The notes: generated from the sequence alone by a model not told the origin. A DNA stretch of 64,000 nt from Streptomyces changanensis (GCF_024600715.1 NZ_CP102332.1:6014001-6078000); one strand, 5' to 3'. Counted from the first letter of the stretch, positions 1 through 9,171 are shown. Program-made: numbers and translations.

Positions 1-239
1 TACCGGCAGATCAAGCCCCGATCGGCCAGCTGCTCCAGATCATGGGCGACGTGAGCCGGAGTGTGGTCAGGCCGAAGGGCCCACAGCCGCCCGGCGACGA
101 TGGCCGGCAGGTCGCGATGTCGTCCTGCATCGTCGGCGTGGGTCAGCAGGCCGATGAAGGTCAACACCGCCGTCACGTCCACGGACGCCAAGTCCTCCGA
201 CTCGAACGCTTCCGGCTTGATGGTGCGAATACGGGCCAT
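1..239 (-). CDS. Partial replication-associated helix-turn-helix protein (phage/AICE type), 5' part only
   Basis: The ATG is at 237-239 on the minus strand, and about 79 codons run off the left edge without a stop. The protein begins MARIRTIKPEAFESEDLA and continues through VTAVLTFIGLLTHADDAGR. This opening is familiar from Streptomyces phage and integrative-element proteins placed next to replication and excision genes, which usually carry a winged-helix or DnaD-like DNA-binding region. A GAGG-like ribosome site lies just upstream of the ATG. The C-terminal part is not visible, so the replication role is an inference from the recognised N-terminus. Its presence suggests that an integrated element extends leftwards beyond the window. 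Confidence 0.6.
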   Translation of the reverse strand, partial: MARIRTIKPEAFESEDLASVDVTAVLTFIGLLTHADDAGRHRDLPAIVAGRLWALRPDHTPAHVAHDLEQLADRGLICR

Positions 240-1270
240 CAGACCTCAACCCCGTTCCGGGCGGACCGGAAGGAGCAGGACGACGGTGTCCGTCGCGCGG
301 TCCGCGGCGCCGACCCCGGAGGGCAGCTTTCGCGCAGGGCCGTGCTCATGCAAAACTCTCCCTGTAGTACAGCCGCAGCCGGTGTTGCCCGTGGGAAGGG
401 CCGGCGCGGCGATGACGGGTCGGTCTCTCCACCGTTGCCTCGGCTGGAGATAGGACTCTTCGCGATCGGCGCCTGGGAGTTGCCTCTCCCGGGCGCCGCA
501 GCGTTTTCAGGCTCTCTCTGTGCGGTGTTTCACGTATCCCTTCCGTCGTCGCCGGGTTGCCTCCCGGGGACGACGAACATACGTAGACCGCCCGCACAAG
601 TCCATGCTTGGCACTGGAGGCCGTTAAAGGCCGCCTCGTTCGGAGGTGGTAACCGGTGAATGGCTGGTCCTTCTCCCAGCGCGCACCCTTGCTGCGTCAC
701 CACCGATGATCTCTCTCCCTGCCTCGCTCGGCGGGATCGTCACGCCGGGCTGTCCTGTTGATGACCAGGATTTAAACCTTCCGGAAGAACCAACGTCAAC
801 GTCGGTTTCCCCCTGAGTTACGCGCGTAGAGACGCCTTGGTCTAGTCCTCTCGCGACGCCCCGGTGAGGGGTAACTTCCCTGTCCGATAAAGGAAATGCG
901 TCAAGGTGGGAGCACTGCGTTCCGATTGCGAGGGACATGTGAAGGCCAGGGTGTCGGCGTGGAAGAAAAAACCGGCAATAAGTTGCCGGTTTCAGAACCG
1001 GAAATCGCCTGCCGGTTTTATGTCCGTTTCGGGACTGAACGCCGCGATATTGCGAGTCGATCGCAACCTACGCAACCGTAGGAATGTGTCCTGGGTCACC
1101 GCACCTCGACGGCTCGATTCCAAGCTCTCAAAATGATCTCGTATTCTGGATTGGAGGCAGGGGAGGGCCGGCGCGCAGAGCGTGGTCCCTCCCTTTTGTG
1201 TTGCCTCAACTCGGGGAACGGCAAGCCCTCTACGCGAGGGAAGCGACACCAGAGGAGCGAGGAGAAGCGG
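240..1270. other. Gene-free stretch between rep-like gene and XRE regulator
   Basis: About 1 kb holds no convincing gene on either strand. Open frames exist, but their composition and lack of ribosome sites look like chance frames of GC-rich DNA. A strong hairpin lies at 969-992. The 3' part must carry the promoter of the regulator starting at 1271, but no clear hexamer pair stands out. Confidence 0.5.
969..992 (-). terminator. Rho-independent terminator-like hairpin, T-run on the minus strand
   Basis: Ten-base perfect arms (969-978 and 983-992) flank a 4-base loop. Read on the minus strand the stem is followed by a run of T residues, the canonical intrinsic terminator layout. No minus-strand gene is visible just upstream of it (positions above 992), so its target transcript is unclear. 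Confidence 0.5.
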
Positions 1271-2710
1271 ATGGGCGCCAGAGAGCCCCTCCCGGATCAC
1301 GGGGGTACCGGGGACGAGACCGGCGAGGTCGCGCGGAGCAGCCGGGAGGCTGCATCTGCTGGCCGGGTCCCCAAGGAGGACGCGCAGGCGCCGTGGGCCG
1401 GGCAGCTCATGGGTTTCGCCGGACAGCTGAAGTCCTGGCGCAAGGTCGCCGGCCATCGGCGCGGGCGGCGTGTCACGCAGGAAGAATGTGCCACCGCAGT
1501 CGAAAGGTCGGAACGCTGGTGGCGCGACCTGGAGCGCGGTGATGGCAGGAACCGCCTCGACCGTGACCAGTGCGACAAGCTGGCCGAGCTGCTGCAGCTC
1601 GACCGCGATGAATATCACGCGCTCCTGCTCTACAACAACCTCGGGCACACGGCCACCTCGGCGGACGCCAGCGGAACCGTCGACCCACGAGTCCGCAGCG
1701 GCCTTCGACTGCTTATCGACAAGCAGATGCCGAGCCCGACCTACCTGTGTGACGCCAACTGGAACATCGTCGGGTACAACGCGGCGATGGCAGAGTGGTG
1801 GCCCTGGGTGCTCGAACCCGGCGCCAACCTCATGCGCTGGGCCCTGACGACCCAGGAGGCCCGTGCCCAGTACCACGACTGGAACCGGCACGCCACCGAG
1901 TACGTCAAGATGTTGAAGTTCGCCCTTGCCGGTAGGGGTGACTCGGCCGAGCTCATGGAGCTCATCGGTGACGTGTGCAAGGACCCGAAGGTCAGGCACA
2001 TCTGGGAGACCTGCACCGACCTGACCGAGAACCGGGACGGACACATCTTCCGGATGAGCATCCCGGCCATGGGGTGGGAGCCCATCGACGTCGTCAGCCA
2101 CGTCCTCTACCCGGCGGCGTTCCCCGAGTACCGCTTCGTCGTCATCACCTGGTGGGCGAAGGAGGACGGCGAGGAAGAAGCCCGCGACGTGGACACCGCC
2201 CTCGGTGCCTCGGGGGCGAAGCCGCAGGTTCAGGATCCACCGGCCCCACCGACGGCTGCCGCCCGCCGCCGCGTCGCTCACGCCATCACCGGGCGGATCA
2301 CGGTCCCCACCGCCGAAGCCGCTGCCGCGCTCGCCGGCGAGGACGCCGTGCCTCTTCCGGTTCTTAGCCGACTCATGGGCGAGAAGTGCCAGTTGACGCT
2401 GTCACCCTCTGCCCAGTCGGTCATCTGGGCCGTCAAGGAAGAAGACGGCGAGTGGAGCGTCTCCGAGGTCGCGGTGTACACCGCGATCGTCAAGCTCCCG
2501 CATGCCGCCACCGACCCCGAGGCGTTCCAGGAAATGAAGCTCTTGGTGCGCGCGAACCTGCCGGCGGCCCCGAAGGAGGCGTCGGACCGAATCCAAGAGC
2601 TCCTGCCGCAGCTGAAGAACAGGATCCACTTCCTGGAGCAGATCGCTCGGGACCTGCACGAACAGGACCCGAGTCTCCCGTACGTCTGGGATCCGACCGA
2701 CGAGATCTGA
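1271..2710 (+). CDS. XRE-family regulator with MmyB-like ligand-binding domain
   Basis: The protein is a 479-residue predicted DNA-binding regulator. The start at 1271 follows GAGGAGAAG-type ribosome site sequence; an upstream in-frame extension lacks one. Residues about 50-115 form a Cro/C1-type helix-turn-helix region (VTQEECATAVERSERWW with the RDLERGDG turn). Residues about 135-310 match the MmyB ligand-binding region common in actinomycete XRE regulators, including PTYLCDANWNIVGYNAAMAEWW and a C-terminal part with FPEYRFVVITWW. A further 170 residues beyond that domain are unusual for the family and of unknown role. A strong terminator follows the gene, so it appears monocistronic. The ligand is unknown. 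Confidence 0.8.
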   Translation: MGAREPLPDHGGTGDETGEVARSSREAASAGRVPKEDAQAPWAGQLMGFAGQLKSWRKVAGHRRGRRVTQEECATAVERSERWWRDLERGDGRNRLDRDQCDKLAELLQLDRDEYHALLLYNNLGHTATSADASGTVDPRVRSGLRLLIDKQMPSPTYLCDANWNIVGYNAAMAEWWPWVLEPGANLMRWALTTQEARAQYHDWNRHATEYVKMLKFALAGRGDSAELMELIGDVCKDPKVRHIWETCTDLTENRDGHIFRMSIPAMGWEPIDVVSHVLYPAAFPEYRFVVITWWAKEDGEEEARDVDTALGASGAKPQVQDPPAPPTAAARRRVAHAITGRITVPTAEAAAALAGEDAVPLPVLSRLMGEKCQLTLSPSAQSVIWAVKEEDGEWSVSEVAVYTAIVKLPHAATDPEAFQEMKLLVRANLPAAPKEASDRIQELLPQLKNRIHFLEQIARDLHEQDPSLPYVWDPTDEI

Positions 2711-2727
2711 GCGAGGCCCGTGGTGCC

Positions 2728-2767
2728 GCCGACGGCCAGCCCCATTCAGCTGGAGCTGGCCGTCGGC
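2728..2767 (+). terminator. Strong terminator hairpin after the MmyB-type regulator
   Basis: Perfect 13-base arms at 2728-2740 and 2755-2767 with a 14-base loop lie 17 bases after the stop codon of the regulator. No clear T-run follows, as is common in high-GC actinomycetes. It lies between convergent genes and could act on both strands. Confidence 0.7.
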
Positions 2768-2951
2768 GTTCCGTGTCATGGGGCGGGGAACGGGGTCCTG
2801 GTTGAGGGGTTACACGGAGGGCGCATCGGCCGTGCCGATGCGGAAGACGGCGGGCCCCACGCCGTACGGAACGCCACCGCCCGCCCCGACCGCTGGGGAG
2901 TGGCACCGCCAGCTGCTCGATCGCAGGCGATCTCCGTCTTTGCCCAGACAG

Positions 2952-3521
2952 CTACTGGTCGTAGGCCCATGCTCGACCGGTTTGGCGGTACTCCTCGACG
3001 GGGATGGGGGCGACGCCGGCCCTCATTCGCTCGGTGTAGAGCAGGCCGTCGAGGTGGTCGATTTCGTGGTGGATCAGCCGCGCGAGCCCGCGCTCGTAGA
3101 CCGTGGTCACCGTCTGGCCTTCGAGGGTAGTGGTCTCCACGGTGATCCGCAGCGGCCGGGGCACGAGGCCGCGTACGTCGAAGTAGCTGAGGCAGCCCTC
3201 GTACTGCTCGTCCTCGTCGATGGAACGGTCGGTGATGCGGGGGTTCAGCAGGACGATTGGCGGAGCGGCGGGCTCGGGAGGCTGCACGACGGCGGCGGCC
3301 CGGCCGATCGCGATCTGCGGCGCCGCGAGCCCCATGCCCTTGGCGAACGGGTGGACCCGGCGGATCCGTTCCATGGCGGAGAACAACTGCTCGACGGTCT
3401 GCTCGGCTGCCTGGCGTTCGGCCGACAGGATGAAGGCGAGGGCCGGCTCGGTGAGGACGGGGGCTCCGCGCTGTACGACTCCGAGGTCGCGCATCTGCTC
3501 GCTGGGCCGTACCTGGCTCAC
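2952..3521 (-). CDS. def: Peptide deformylase
   Basis: This 189-residue enzyme is predicted to remove the formyl group from the N-terminal methionine of new proteins in the cytoplasm. All three family motifs are present: GMGLAAPQI (motif 1), EGCLSYFDVRG with the metal-binding Cys (motif 2) and HEIDHLDG with the HEXXH metal site (motif 3). Length is normal. The gene overlaps the stop of the upstream XRE gene by 4 bases, so the two form one transcript. An XRE regulator paired with an extra deformylase suggests an accessory copy rather than the housekeeping gene, possibly under local control. The pairing may also protect against a deformylase-directed compound, but that is speculation. Confidence 0.9.
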   Translation of the reverse strand: MSQVRPSEQMRDLGVVQRGAPVLTEPALAFILSAERQAAEQTVEQLFSAMERIRRVHPFAKGMGLAAPQIAIGRAAAVVQPPEPAAPPIVLLNPRITDRSIDEDEQYEGCLSYFDVRGLVPRPLRITVETTTLEGQTVTTVYERGLARLIHHEIDHLDGLLYTERMRAGVAPIPVEEYRQTGRAWAYDQ

Positions 3522-4490
3522 CTGAACTCCCCTTGATTCATGTCACGTTCGGGCCGGTCCCGGAATCTCCATTCGAGACGGTACCGGGCGTGGAGGGCGG
3601 GTGTGGAGGTGCTCCAAGAGAAGATCCGCTTCCCGTTCTCCTCGTGCTGGACCGGTGCTGTCCTGAGGGGGGCGGCTTCGGCGGTCATGGAGGTTTCGGT
3701 CCCCCAGACGGCGGGGTCGAGGGCGGCGGGGAAGGCGAGTTCGACTGCCAGGTGCTCGGTGGGCAGGCGGACGGCGCGCTGGAACCAGCGGCCCCACTGC
3801 TCCTCGCCCACCGAGTAGGTGTACTCGATCCAGACCGACTCGCCGGGGTAGAGGGGGAAGCGGCCCTCGTTGTTCTCGAAGCGTAGCCAGACTTCCTTGA
3901 AGGCGTCGCGGTCGTGCTTGGCCTGCCAGCGCATCTCTTCCCTGCGGCAGGTCGCGGTCAGGGCGAGTTCGTCCCAGGTCAACGGGTGTTCGCGGTAGTG
4001 GGCGTTGGAGCGTTTGGGCTCGCCGGGGTAGCGGTCGACGCTGATGCGGATGAGGTAGCGGGTGATCGGTTCGGTGCCGGTGTTCCGCAGGAGCCGGCGC
4101 ATCGTGAGCCGGTAGCGGCGGCCGTCGTAGTCGAGGCGGGCGGCGTCGTGTTCGACGACGATCGCCGAGCCGGTCGCGTACGGCTGCTCCGGTCGGCGGG
4201 GAGCCGGTACGGGATCGGACGGGGCCGTGCGGGCCTTGCGCGACTCGTAGTCGAGCCAGCACTTCCAGATGGCCTTGCCGGCGCCGAGGGTCCCCTCGGC
4301 GCGGCGGGGCGAAGTCCTCGGTCGGCTTGTGTCGGCCCGACTCGATGTGGCTGACGTAGGACGGGTCGAAGCCCATCCTCTTGGCTAACGCTCGCTTCGA
4401 GAGGCCCCGGACCTCGCGCCAGTGGGCGACCGTCGCCGCGAAGTCCTCGGCGGCCTTCTCGCTCGTCTGGGCATCGTCTCGCGCGTCCAT
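3518..4490 (-). pseudogene. XRE-family regulator with a single-base frameshift
   Basis: The ATG is at 4488-4490. The first 60 residues are a clear Cro/C1 helix-turn-helix (WREVRGLSKRALAKRMGFDP, then YVSHIESGRHKP). Just after the TEDFA segment the frame breaks. With one G removed from the GGGG run at 4306-4309, the frame continues through RRAEGTLGAGKAIW, LDYDGRRYRLTMRRLL and a beta-rich C-terminal domain to the stop at 3518, giving about 323 residues. As given, only a short helix-turn-helix protein with a nonsense tail would be made. The single extra base in a homopolymer fits either a recent mutation or an assembly error. The gene overlaps def by 4 bases and probably regulates that pair. The C-terminal domain is conserved-looking but of unknown function. 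Confidence 0.65.
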
Positions 4491-4632
4491 CGAAGCCCCC
4501 GCCTGGATGCTGGATGAGATGAGTGAACCGTGCGTGATCTCGATTCATCATTCTGTCACGGTCCCGGTCGCCAGTTTCCTTCCTTCACCGGTTCGAGTCT
4601 CCCCTCGGGCCCCGACGAGGAAGGCGGCGGCG

Positions 4633-5787
4633 ATGCGCCTGCTGTATCTGCTCAACGTCTCCAACGCCAGCCAGCTGGCTGCCGATTCGGGTTTCACCTT
4701 CGCCGGCCTGCTCGCCCCGGCCCTGACAGACGCCGGGGCCGAGGTGACCGTGGCCTCGCCGGTCGCGGTCGGTGACGCCCGGGTCGCCTGCGAGCCCACC
4801 GTCTCGCCGTCCACGAAGTACCGGGCGCGCTTCGACCCGGGGATGGACGCTCTGGTCGCCCTGTTCCGTGCGCGGCGGCCCGAGGTGGTGGTGGCCAACC
4901 AGGTCGAGGCAGCCCCGGCGATCCGGGCCGCGCTCCTGGAGGCCGGGGTGGACGCGACGGTCGTCGGTTACTGCCACTACCTGCCGTTCTCCTTCACCGA
5001 CACCGGCGTCTTGGAGCTGGACCCGGCGATGGACGACCGGGGCCTGGGCCGGACTGTGCTGCTGGCCTTCGCCGCCGGCCTCGCGGCCTGCGACCGCGTC
5101 CTAGTCCACTCCTCCACCGCCGCCTCCTGGACCACCGCAGCCGCCGGCCGTACAGGCGTCGACCTCGGCGACAAGCTGCACATCGTCCCCGCCCCCAGGG
5201 ACGTACGGCTGGTGCGCGACCCGGCCGGCATCACCCCGCCCGACGGCCGGGCCACCGGCATCTACAACCACCGCCTCTACGCCCACTACGGCACCGCCCG
5301 CTTCACCGAGCTGGCCCGCCGTCTCGTCGCCGGCGGCACGGTGCGGCTGACGGTGATGGACCTGTTCGGCATCCGCAGCCCCGAGCGCATCCGTCTCGAC
5401 CCCAGCCCCGAGCGGCACCTGGAGGAGCTGGCGACCACGGACGGCGTCACCATCGCCTCCGACCGCGGGGACCGCGTCCGCTACCGCAACATCCTGGCCG
5501 GCGCCCACTTCGGCATCGCGCCCTTCCGCCCCGGCTGCCCCTGGTCCATGTCGGTGATCGACTGCCAGGCCATGGGCCTGCCCGTGATCACCCCGCGCAC
5601 CGGCTGGCTGGCCGAGCACATCGACGAGGAGTTGCTCTTCGAGTCCGACGAACAGGCCGCCCAGATCGCCACCCGACTCGCCACGGACCCGGAGTTCTAC
5701 CTGCTCCACGCCAAGCGCGCGTACGCCTCCACCGCCGACCTCACCCCGGCCGCGGTCGCCGCCCGCTACCTGGAGGCGATCCGATGA
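4633..5787 (+). CDS. GT-B type glycosyltransferase (GT4-like)
   Basis: The 384-residue protein starts at ATG 4633. The N-terminal Rossmann half begins MRLLYLLNVSN and has the glycine-rich ADSGFTFAGLL segment of nucleotide-sugar glycosyltransferases. The C-terminal half has the donor-binding features of GT-B folds: GAHFGIAPFRPGCPWSMSV followed by DCQAMGLPVITPRTGWLAE, equivalent to the E-x7-E region, with Asp/Cys in place of the first Glu. It is predicted to transfer a sugar from an NDP-sugar. Its stop overlaps the next gene by 4 bases (ATGA), the first of a run of translationally coupled genes to 8611. Acceptor and product are unknown. The divergent upstream space to the XRE gene is only 142 bases and should carry both promoters. 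Confidence 0.75.
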   Translation: MRLLYLLNVSNASQLAADSGFTFAGLLAPALTDAGAEVTVASPVAVGDARVACEPTVSPSTKYRARFDPGMDALVALFRARRPEVVVANQVEAAPAIRAALLEAGVDATVVGYCHYLPFSFTDTGVLELDPAMDDRGLGRTVLLAFAAGLAACDRVLVHSSTAASWTTAAAGRTGVDLGDKLHIVPAPRDVRLVRDPAGITPPDGRATGIYNHRLYAHYGTARFTELARRLVAGGTVRLTVMDLFGIRSPERIRLDPSPERHLEELATTDGVTIASDRGDRVRYRNILAGAHFGIAPFRPGCPWSMSVIDCQAMGLPVITPRTGWLAEHIDEELLFESDEQAAQIATRLATDPEFYLLHAKRAYASTADLTPAAVAARYLEAIR

Positions 5788-6488
5788 CCGGCTTCGACGC
5801 GGTCCTGCTCTCCTACGACGAGCCCCAGGCCGACCTCCTGCACACCCGCCTCACCCACGTCCTGGGCCGTCCGGTCAAGCGCCTGCACGGCGTGCGCGGG
5901 ATGCGGCGGGCCTACCGGCTCACCGCCGAGCTCGTCGACGCCGAGCAGTTCTTCCTCTCCGACGGCGACTTCGCCATCGACGAGGACTTCTCCGTCGGCG
6001 AGGTGGAGCCGCTGGCCGACGGAGTGGCGATGAGGGTCTGGCAGGCCGCCAACCCGGTCAACGGCCTGGTCTACGGCTACGGCGGGCTCAAGCTGATCCG
6101 CCGGACGGCGCTGCGAGAGATGGGCCAGGCCGTCGACGTGCTGGCCGCCCTGCCCGGCCGGGTCGAGTTCTGCCGGCAGACCGCCGGCGTCACGCGGTTC
6201 AACCAGTCGCCGTTCCACGCGTGGAAGGCGGGCTTCCGTGAGTGCGCGATGCTCGCCCGCGGCAGCGAGTACGGCATGACCGACGCCTCCGCCCAGGAAC
6301 GGATCGACGCCTGGAAGGCCAGCAGCACCGGCGACTTCGCCGCCTACGCGGCGGCCGGCGCCCTCGACGGGCTCGACTTCGCCCAAGCCGTCGGCCGCGA
6401 CCCTGAGCGCTTCGAGGCGATCAACGACCCGGCCTGGCTGCTGCAGCACTTCGCCGTGCTGCGCGACGAGCAGGCGGTCGCCGGATGA
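5784..6488 (+). CDS. Putative GT-A-like glycosyltransferase
   Basis: The protein has 234 residues and its ATG overlaps the previous stop. I read LSDGDFAIDEDF as a possible DxD-type metal and sugar-nucleotide site. The following segment NPVNGLVYGYGGLKLI resembles a motif seen in phage and bacterial glycosyltransferase-like proteins, usually written YGYGGVKLF. No signal peptide or membrane segment is visible. The context, between two GT-B genes with ATGA overlaps at both ends, supports a role in the same glycan or glycoside pathway. The family assignment is tentative: the motif match is short and no fold search was possible. Confidence 0.5.
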   Translation: MTGFDAVLLSYDEPQADLLHTRLTHVLGRPVKRLHGVRGMRRAYRLTAELVDAEQFFLSDGDFAIDEDFSVGEVEPLADGVAMRVWQAANPVNGLVYGYGGLKLIRRTALREMGQAVDVLAALPGRVEFCRQTAGVTRFNQSPFHAWKAGFRECAMLARGSEYGMTDASAQERIDAWKASSTGDFAAYAAAGALDGLDFAQAVGRDPERFEAINDPAWLLQHFAVLRDEQAVAG

Positions 6489-7720
6489 GCACCGTGCCGG
6501 GGCCGCTCGTGCTGATCGAGCCGTACGCGCACCGGGGCGGCGGGCACCATCAGCACACGCTGACCGCGCTCGCCGCCACCGGGGCGAGCTTGGTCGTCGC
6601 CCCAGCCAGCCTGGACGAGGGCCTGGGCCCGCTGGCCCGCTCCGGCGCCCGGATCGCGGCCGGCCCGGACGGGGCGGTGGCGCGGTTCCTGCTGGCCGCC
6701 GCGCGGACAGCGGAGCGCGTCTCGACGGCCGGCCGGCGGGCCTTCGCCTCCCGGCGCTGGCCCCGGGCGGTGCGCCGGCTCCCGCACCAGGTCACCCTCC
6801 TGGTCCGGTGTCTGACCGAGGCCGCCTGTCTGCGGACCGCGCGCCGCCTCGCCCCGCGGGCGTCGGCGGTGGTGATCCTCAGCGCGAGCGAGGCCCTGCA
6901 CGGCCTGGCCGCCCTGCTCGGCGGCGCCCCGCACCTGCGGTTCGTCCACGAGCTGGTCACCACCGAGGACCGTCCCGCACGGTGGCTGGGACGGCTCGCC
7001 CGCCAGGGCGAGAAAAGGGTGGTCGCGCTGTACTCGACCACGGCCGTCCGCGACCAGATCACCGCCGCCTTCCCGACCCTGCCCGGCGAGGTGCGGGCGT
7101 TCGCGGTCGACGACGGGCGGCGGCTGACCACGGCCCAGCGCGACGGCGGCCGTACCGCCTTCGCCATCCCCGACGAGGCGACGGCAGTGTGCGTGGTCGG
7201 CGGCTGGTGGCCGTACAAGGACATCGCCACCATCGACGCCGCCCTCGCCTGCCTCACCGCCCCGCTGCACGTCCTGGTGTGCGGCACCCCGCTGGACGAC
7301 ACCGTCCTCGCCCGCTGGCACCAGCTGCCCCACGTCCGCCTCCACACCGTGCCCGGCCCGGTCGCCGACGAGATCCTGCGGCTCGTCTACGGCGCCGCCG
7401 ACGCGGCCCTCGTCGCCCGCCACCCGGGCGTGGGCAAGGAGTCGGGACTCGTCATGGACGCCGCCCGCCTCGGCGTTCCCCTGATCGTCTCCGAACACGA
7501 CCCCGCCCTGACCGCCCGGCTCGCCGACCAACCGTGGGTCTGGTCATTCCCGGCCGGCGACGCCGGCGCGCTCGCCGAAGCGCTGGACAAGCTCTCGGCC
7601 GACGCGCCCGCCCGGCCGGACACCTCGGCGCCGTCGGTGCTGGACCTGTACCCGGCGGCCGAGCAGGCCGCCTTCCTCACCACCACCTACACCCGCCTGC
7701 TCAAGGAGTGCCGCCGATGA
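6485..7720 (+). CDS. GT-B type glycosyltransferase
   Basis: The 411-residue protein opens with LVLIEPYAHRGGGHHQHTL, the glycine-rich N-terminal loop of GT-B enzymes. The C-terminal domain contains VCVVGGWWPYKD at its first strand and the donor-site segment GVGKESGLVMDAARLGVPLI, where the KESG-x-V part corresponds to the nucleotide-sugar binding E-x7-E stretch of the GT4 family. It overlaps both neighbours by 4 bases, so expression is coupled. The substrate cannot be read from sequence. Alanine and arginine content is high in the N-terminal half, as is usual for such proteins in high-GC actinomycetes. Confidence 0.7.
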   Translation: MSTVPGPLVLIEPYAHRGGGHHQHTLTALAATGASLVVAPASLDEGLGPLARSGARIAAGPDGAVARFLLAAARTAERVSTAGRRAFASRRWPRAVRRLPHQVTLLVRCLTEAACLRTARRLAPRASAVVILSASEALHGLAALLGGAPHLRFVHELVTTEDRPARWLGRLARQGEKRVVALYSTTAVRDQITAAFPTLPGEVRAFAVDDGRRLTTAQRDGGRTAFAIPDEATAVCVVGGWWPYKDIATIDAALACLTAPLHVLVCGTPLDDTVLARWHQLPHVRLHTVPGPVADEILRLVYGAADAALVARHPGVGKESGLVMDAARLGVPLIVSEHDPALTARLADQPWVWSFPAGDAGALAEALDKLSADAPARPDTSAPSVLDLYPAAEQAAFLTTTYTRLLKECRR

Positions 7721-8611
7721 CGTTCATCCCTCCCCCCCCTGGTCGCGGTCGTCGGCCCCGTCGAGCCCGCCCTGCTGGCCGCCTGGACCGCCCACTACCG
7801 CCGGCTCGGCATCGAGCGGTTCCTCCTCGCCTTCCACTTCCCCGACCACGTCCCCGACGCCCAGCGCCACCAGCTCCTCGCCGCCGTCCACGCCCTCGGC
7901 ATCGTCCCCACCCAGGTCAGCACCGGTCCCTGGCACGAGCACACCAACACCCTGCTGCGCGACGGCCTGCGCGAGAAGGCCGGACCCGGCTGGCACCTGA
8001 TCGCCGACGCCGACGAGCTCCAGACCTACCCCGCCCCGCTGGAAGACGTGATCGGCCAGGCCGAGGACACCGGACGGAAGGTAGTGGGTGGGCTGATGCT
8101 CGACCGCGTCGCGGCCGACGGCAGCCTCGCCTCCTGGCGCCCCGGCCCCGGGCTGGAGCGGGCCTTCCCGCTCGGCGGGCACCTTACCCACCGCCTCCTC
8201 CAGGGCGACCCGCGCAAGATCGTCCTTGCCCACTCCTCGGTGACCGTGGCCTCCGGCAACCACCGGGCCTCTGGCCACAAGCCGGACCCGCACACGCTCG
8301 CGTGCGTGCACCACTTCAAGTGGCGTGCCGGTGTCCTGGACGACCTGCGCCGACGCGTCGAGCGGTTCTCCTCCGGCGCCTGGGCCGAGCACACGCCGGC
8401 CGTCCGCAGCGAGGCGTCCCGCCTGCTGGAGCACGTCGACCGGCACTCCGGCCGCATCGACGTCTCCGACCCCCGCCTCGCCTTCCGCCGCGTCACCCTC
8501 GACCGCCTCCCCGACGGCTGGGCCGCCGAAGCGGCCACGATCACCACCGCCTGGCGCCCGCCCACCCCTCAGAACCAGCCGGGCTCCACCATCTCCTCGC
8601 CCTCGCCCTGA
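7717..8611 (+). pseudogene. Glycosyltransferase-family-2-like protein interrupted by a C8-tract frameshift
   Basis: The ATG at 7717 overlaps the preceding stop, as do the other starts in this operon. After MTFIPPP the frame runs out of register. Skipping one C of the C8 tract at 7732-7739 gives LVAVVGPVEPALLAAWTAHY, then RLGIERFLLAFHFP, WHLIADADELQ and KIVLAHSSVTVASGNH, continuing to the stop at 8611 (about 297 residues). The ADADE segment is the metal-binding DxD-like site expected in a GT2-type enzyme for beta-1,6-branching or rhamnan-like synthesis. The tract could be a phase-variable switch, a fixed mutation, or a homopolymer-length error. The end overlaps the convergent kinase gene by about 43 bases. 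Confidence 0.6.
7732..7739. repeat. C8 homopolymer tract at a frame break
   Basis: Eight consecutive C residues lie five codons after the start at 7717. With seven C the downstream reading frame is intact; with eight it is closed. This is the tract length and position typical of slipped-strand switches, and also of sequencing error. Confidence 0.7.
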
Positions 8612-9075
8612 GGCTCCTCGAACCGCGCGAAGAAGTCGTCCAGCGCCTCCGGCGTCACGACGAGCGCGTTCGCGTCCCCTCGTGCGTTGCGCTCCGCCAG
8701 CCGACGCAGCAGCTCGTCCCGCCCGACCGGGAAGTACAGCAGCCGCCAACGCCCGCCGGCCGACTCCACCAACGCCTTCATCGCCTCGCGGTCCTTGCGC
8801 GGCCACAGCCCGTGGTCCCACACCACGTCCCGGCCCTCCGCGACCAGCTCGGCCAGCCGCTCGTGCAGCTCGGCGACGACCGGGGCCTCCTTCTCGAAGT
8901 AGGTGTTCTCCGGGTAGTCGACGCCGTACCGGCCGTGCCGCTCGAAGACCACCTCGTCCACCGACAGCCTCACCGCACCCCGAGGCTCCAGCACCCGCTG
9001 GGCATAGGTCGTCTTCCCCGAGCCGGTGAGACCCACCAGAAGGAAGACCGTCGGAGCCCCGCTCTCGACCACCAT
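8569..9075 (-). CDS. P-loop kinase / AAA-type ATP-binding protein
   Basis: The protein has 168 residues from the ATG at 9073-9075; a TTG one codon upstream is an alternative. A Walker A motif GLTGSGKTT lies near residue 17. The LSVDEVVFERHG segment resembles the substrate-side DE(V/x) region of small AAA_33 kinases (zeta-toxin and antibiotic phosphotransferase relatives), and VVWDHGLWPRKDR fits the Walker B and lid region. A GAGGGGAG ribosome site sits close to the start. Predicted activity is phosphorylation of a small molecule; the substrate is unknown. The gene is convergent with the glycosyltransferase operon, overlaps its last 43 bases, and is divergent from the FkbM gene. Confidence 0.75.
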   Translation of the reverse strand: MVVESGAPTVFLLVGLTGSGKTTYAQRVLEPRGAVRLSVDEVVFERHGRYGVDYPENTYFEKEAPVVAELHERLAELVAEGRDVVWDHGLWPRKDREAMKALVESAGGRWRLLYFPVGRDELLRRLAERNARGDANALVVTPEALDDFFARFEEPQGEGEEMVEPGWF

Positions 9076-9171
9076 CAACTCCCCTCAGCTTCGCCGTCGT
9101 TCCCGACAGTCTGCCACCGCCGGCCGGGCCGGACTTCCGATCCCGGCCGCCGCCACCCGAAGGAGCCGTCC

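Noticed and set aside
346..938. Two minus-strand open frames of 83 and 104 codons
   Set aside because: Neither has a ribosome site, a family pattern or coding-type third-position bias.
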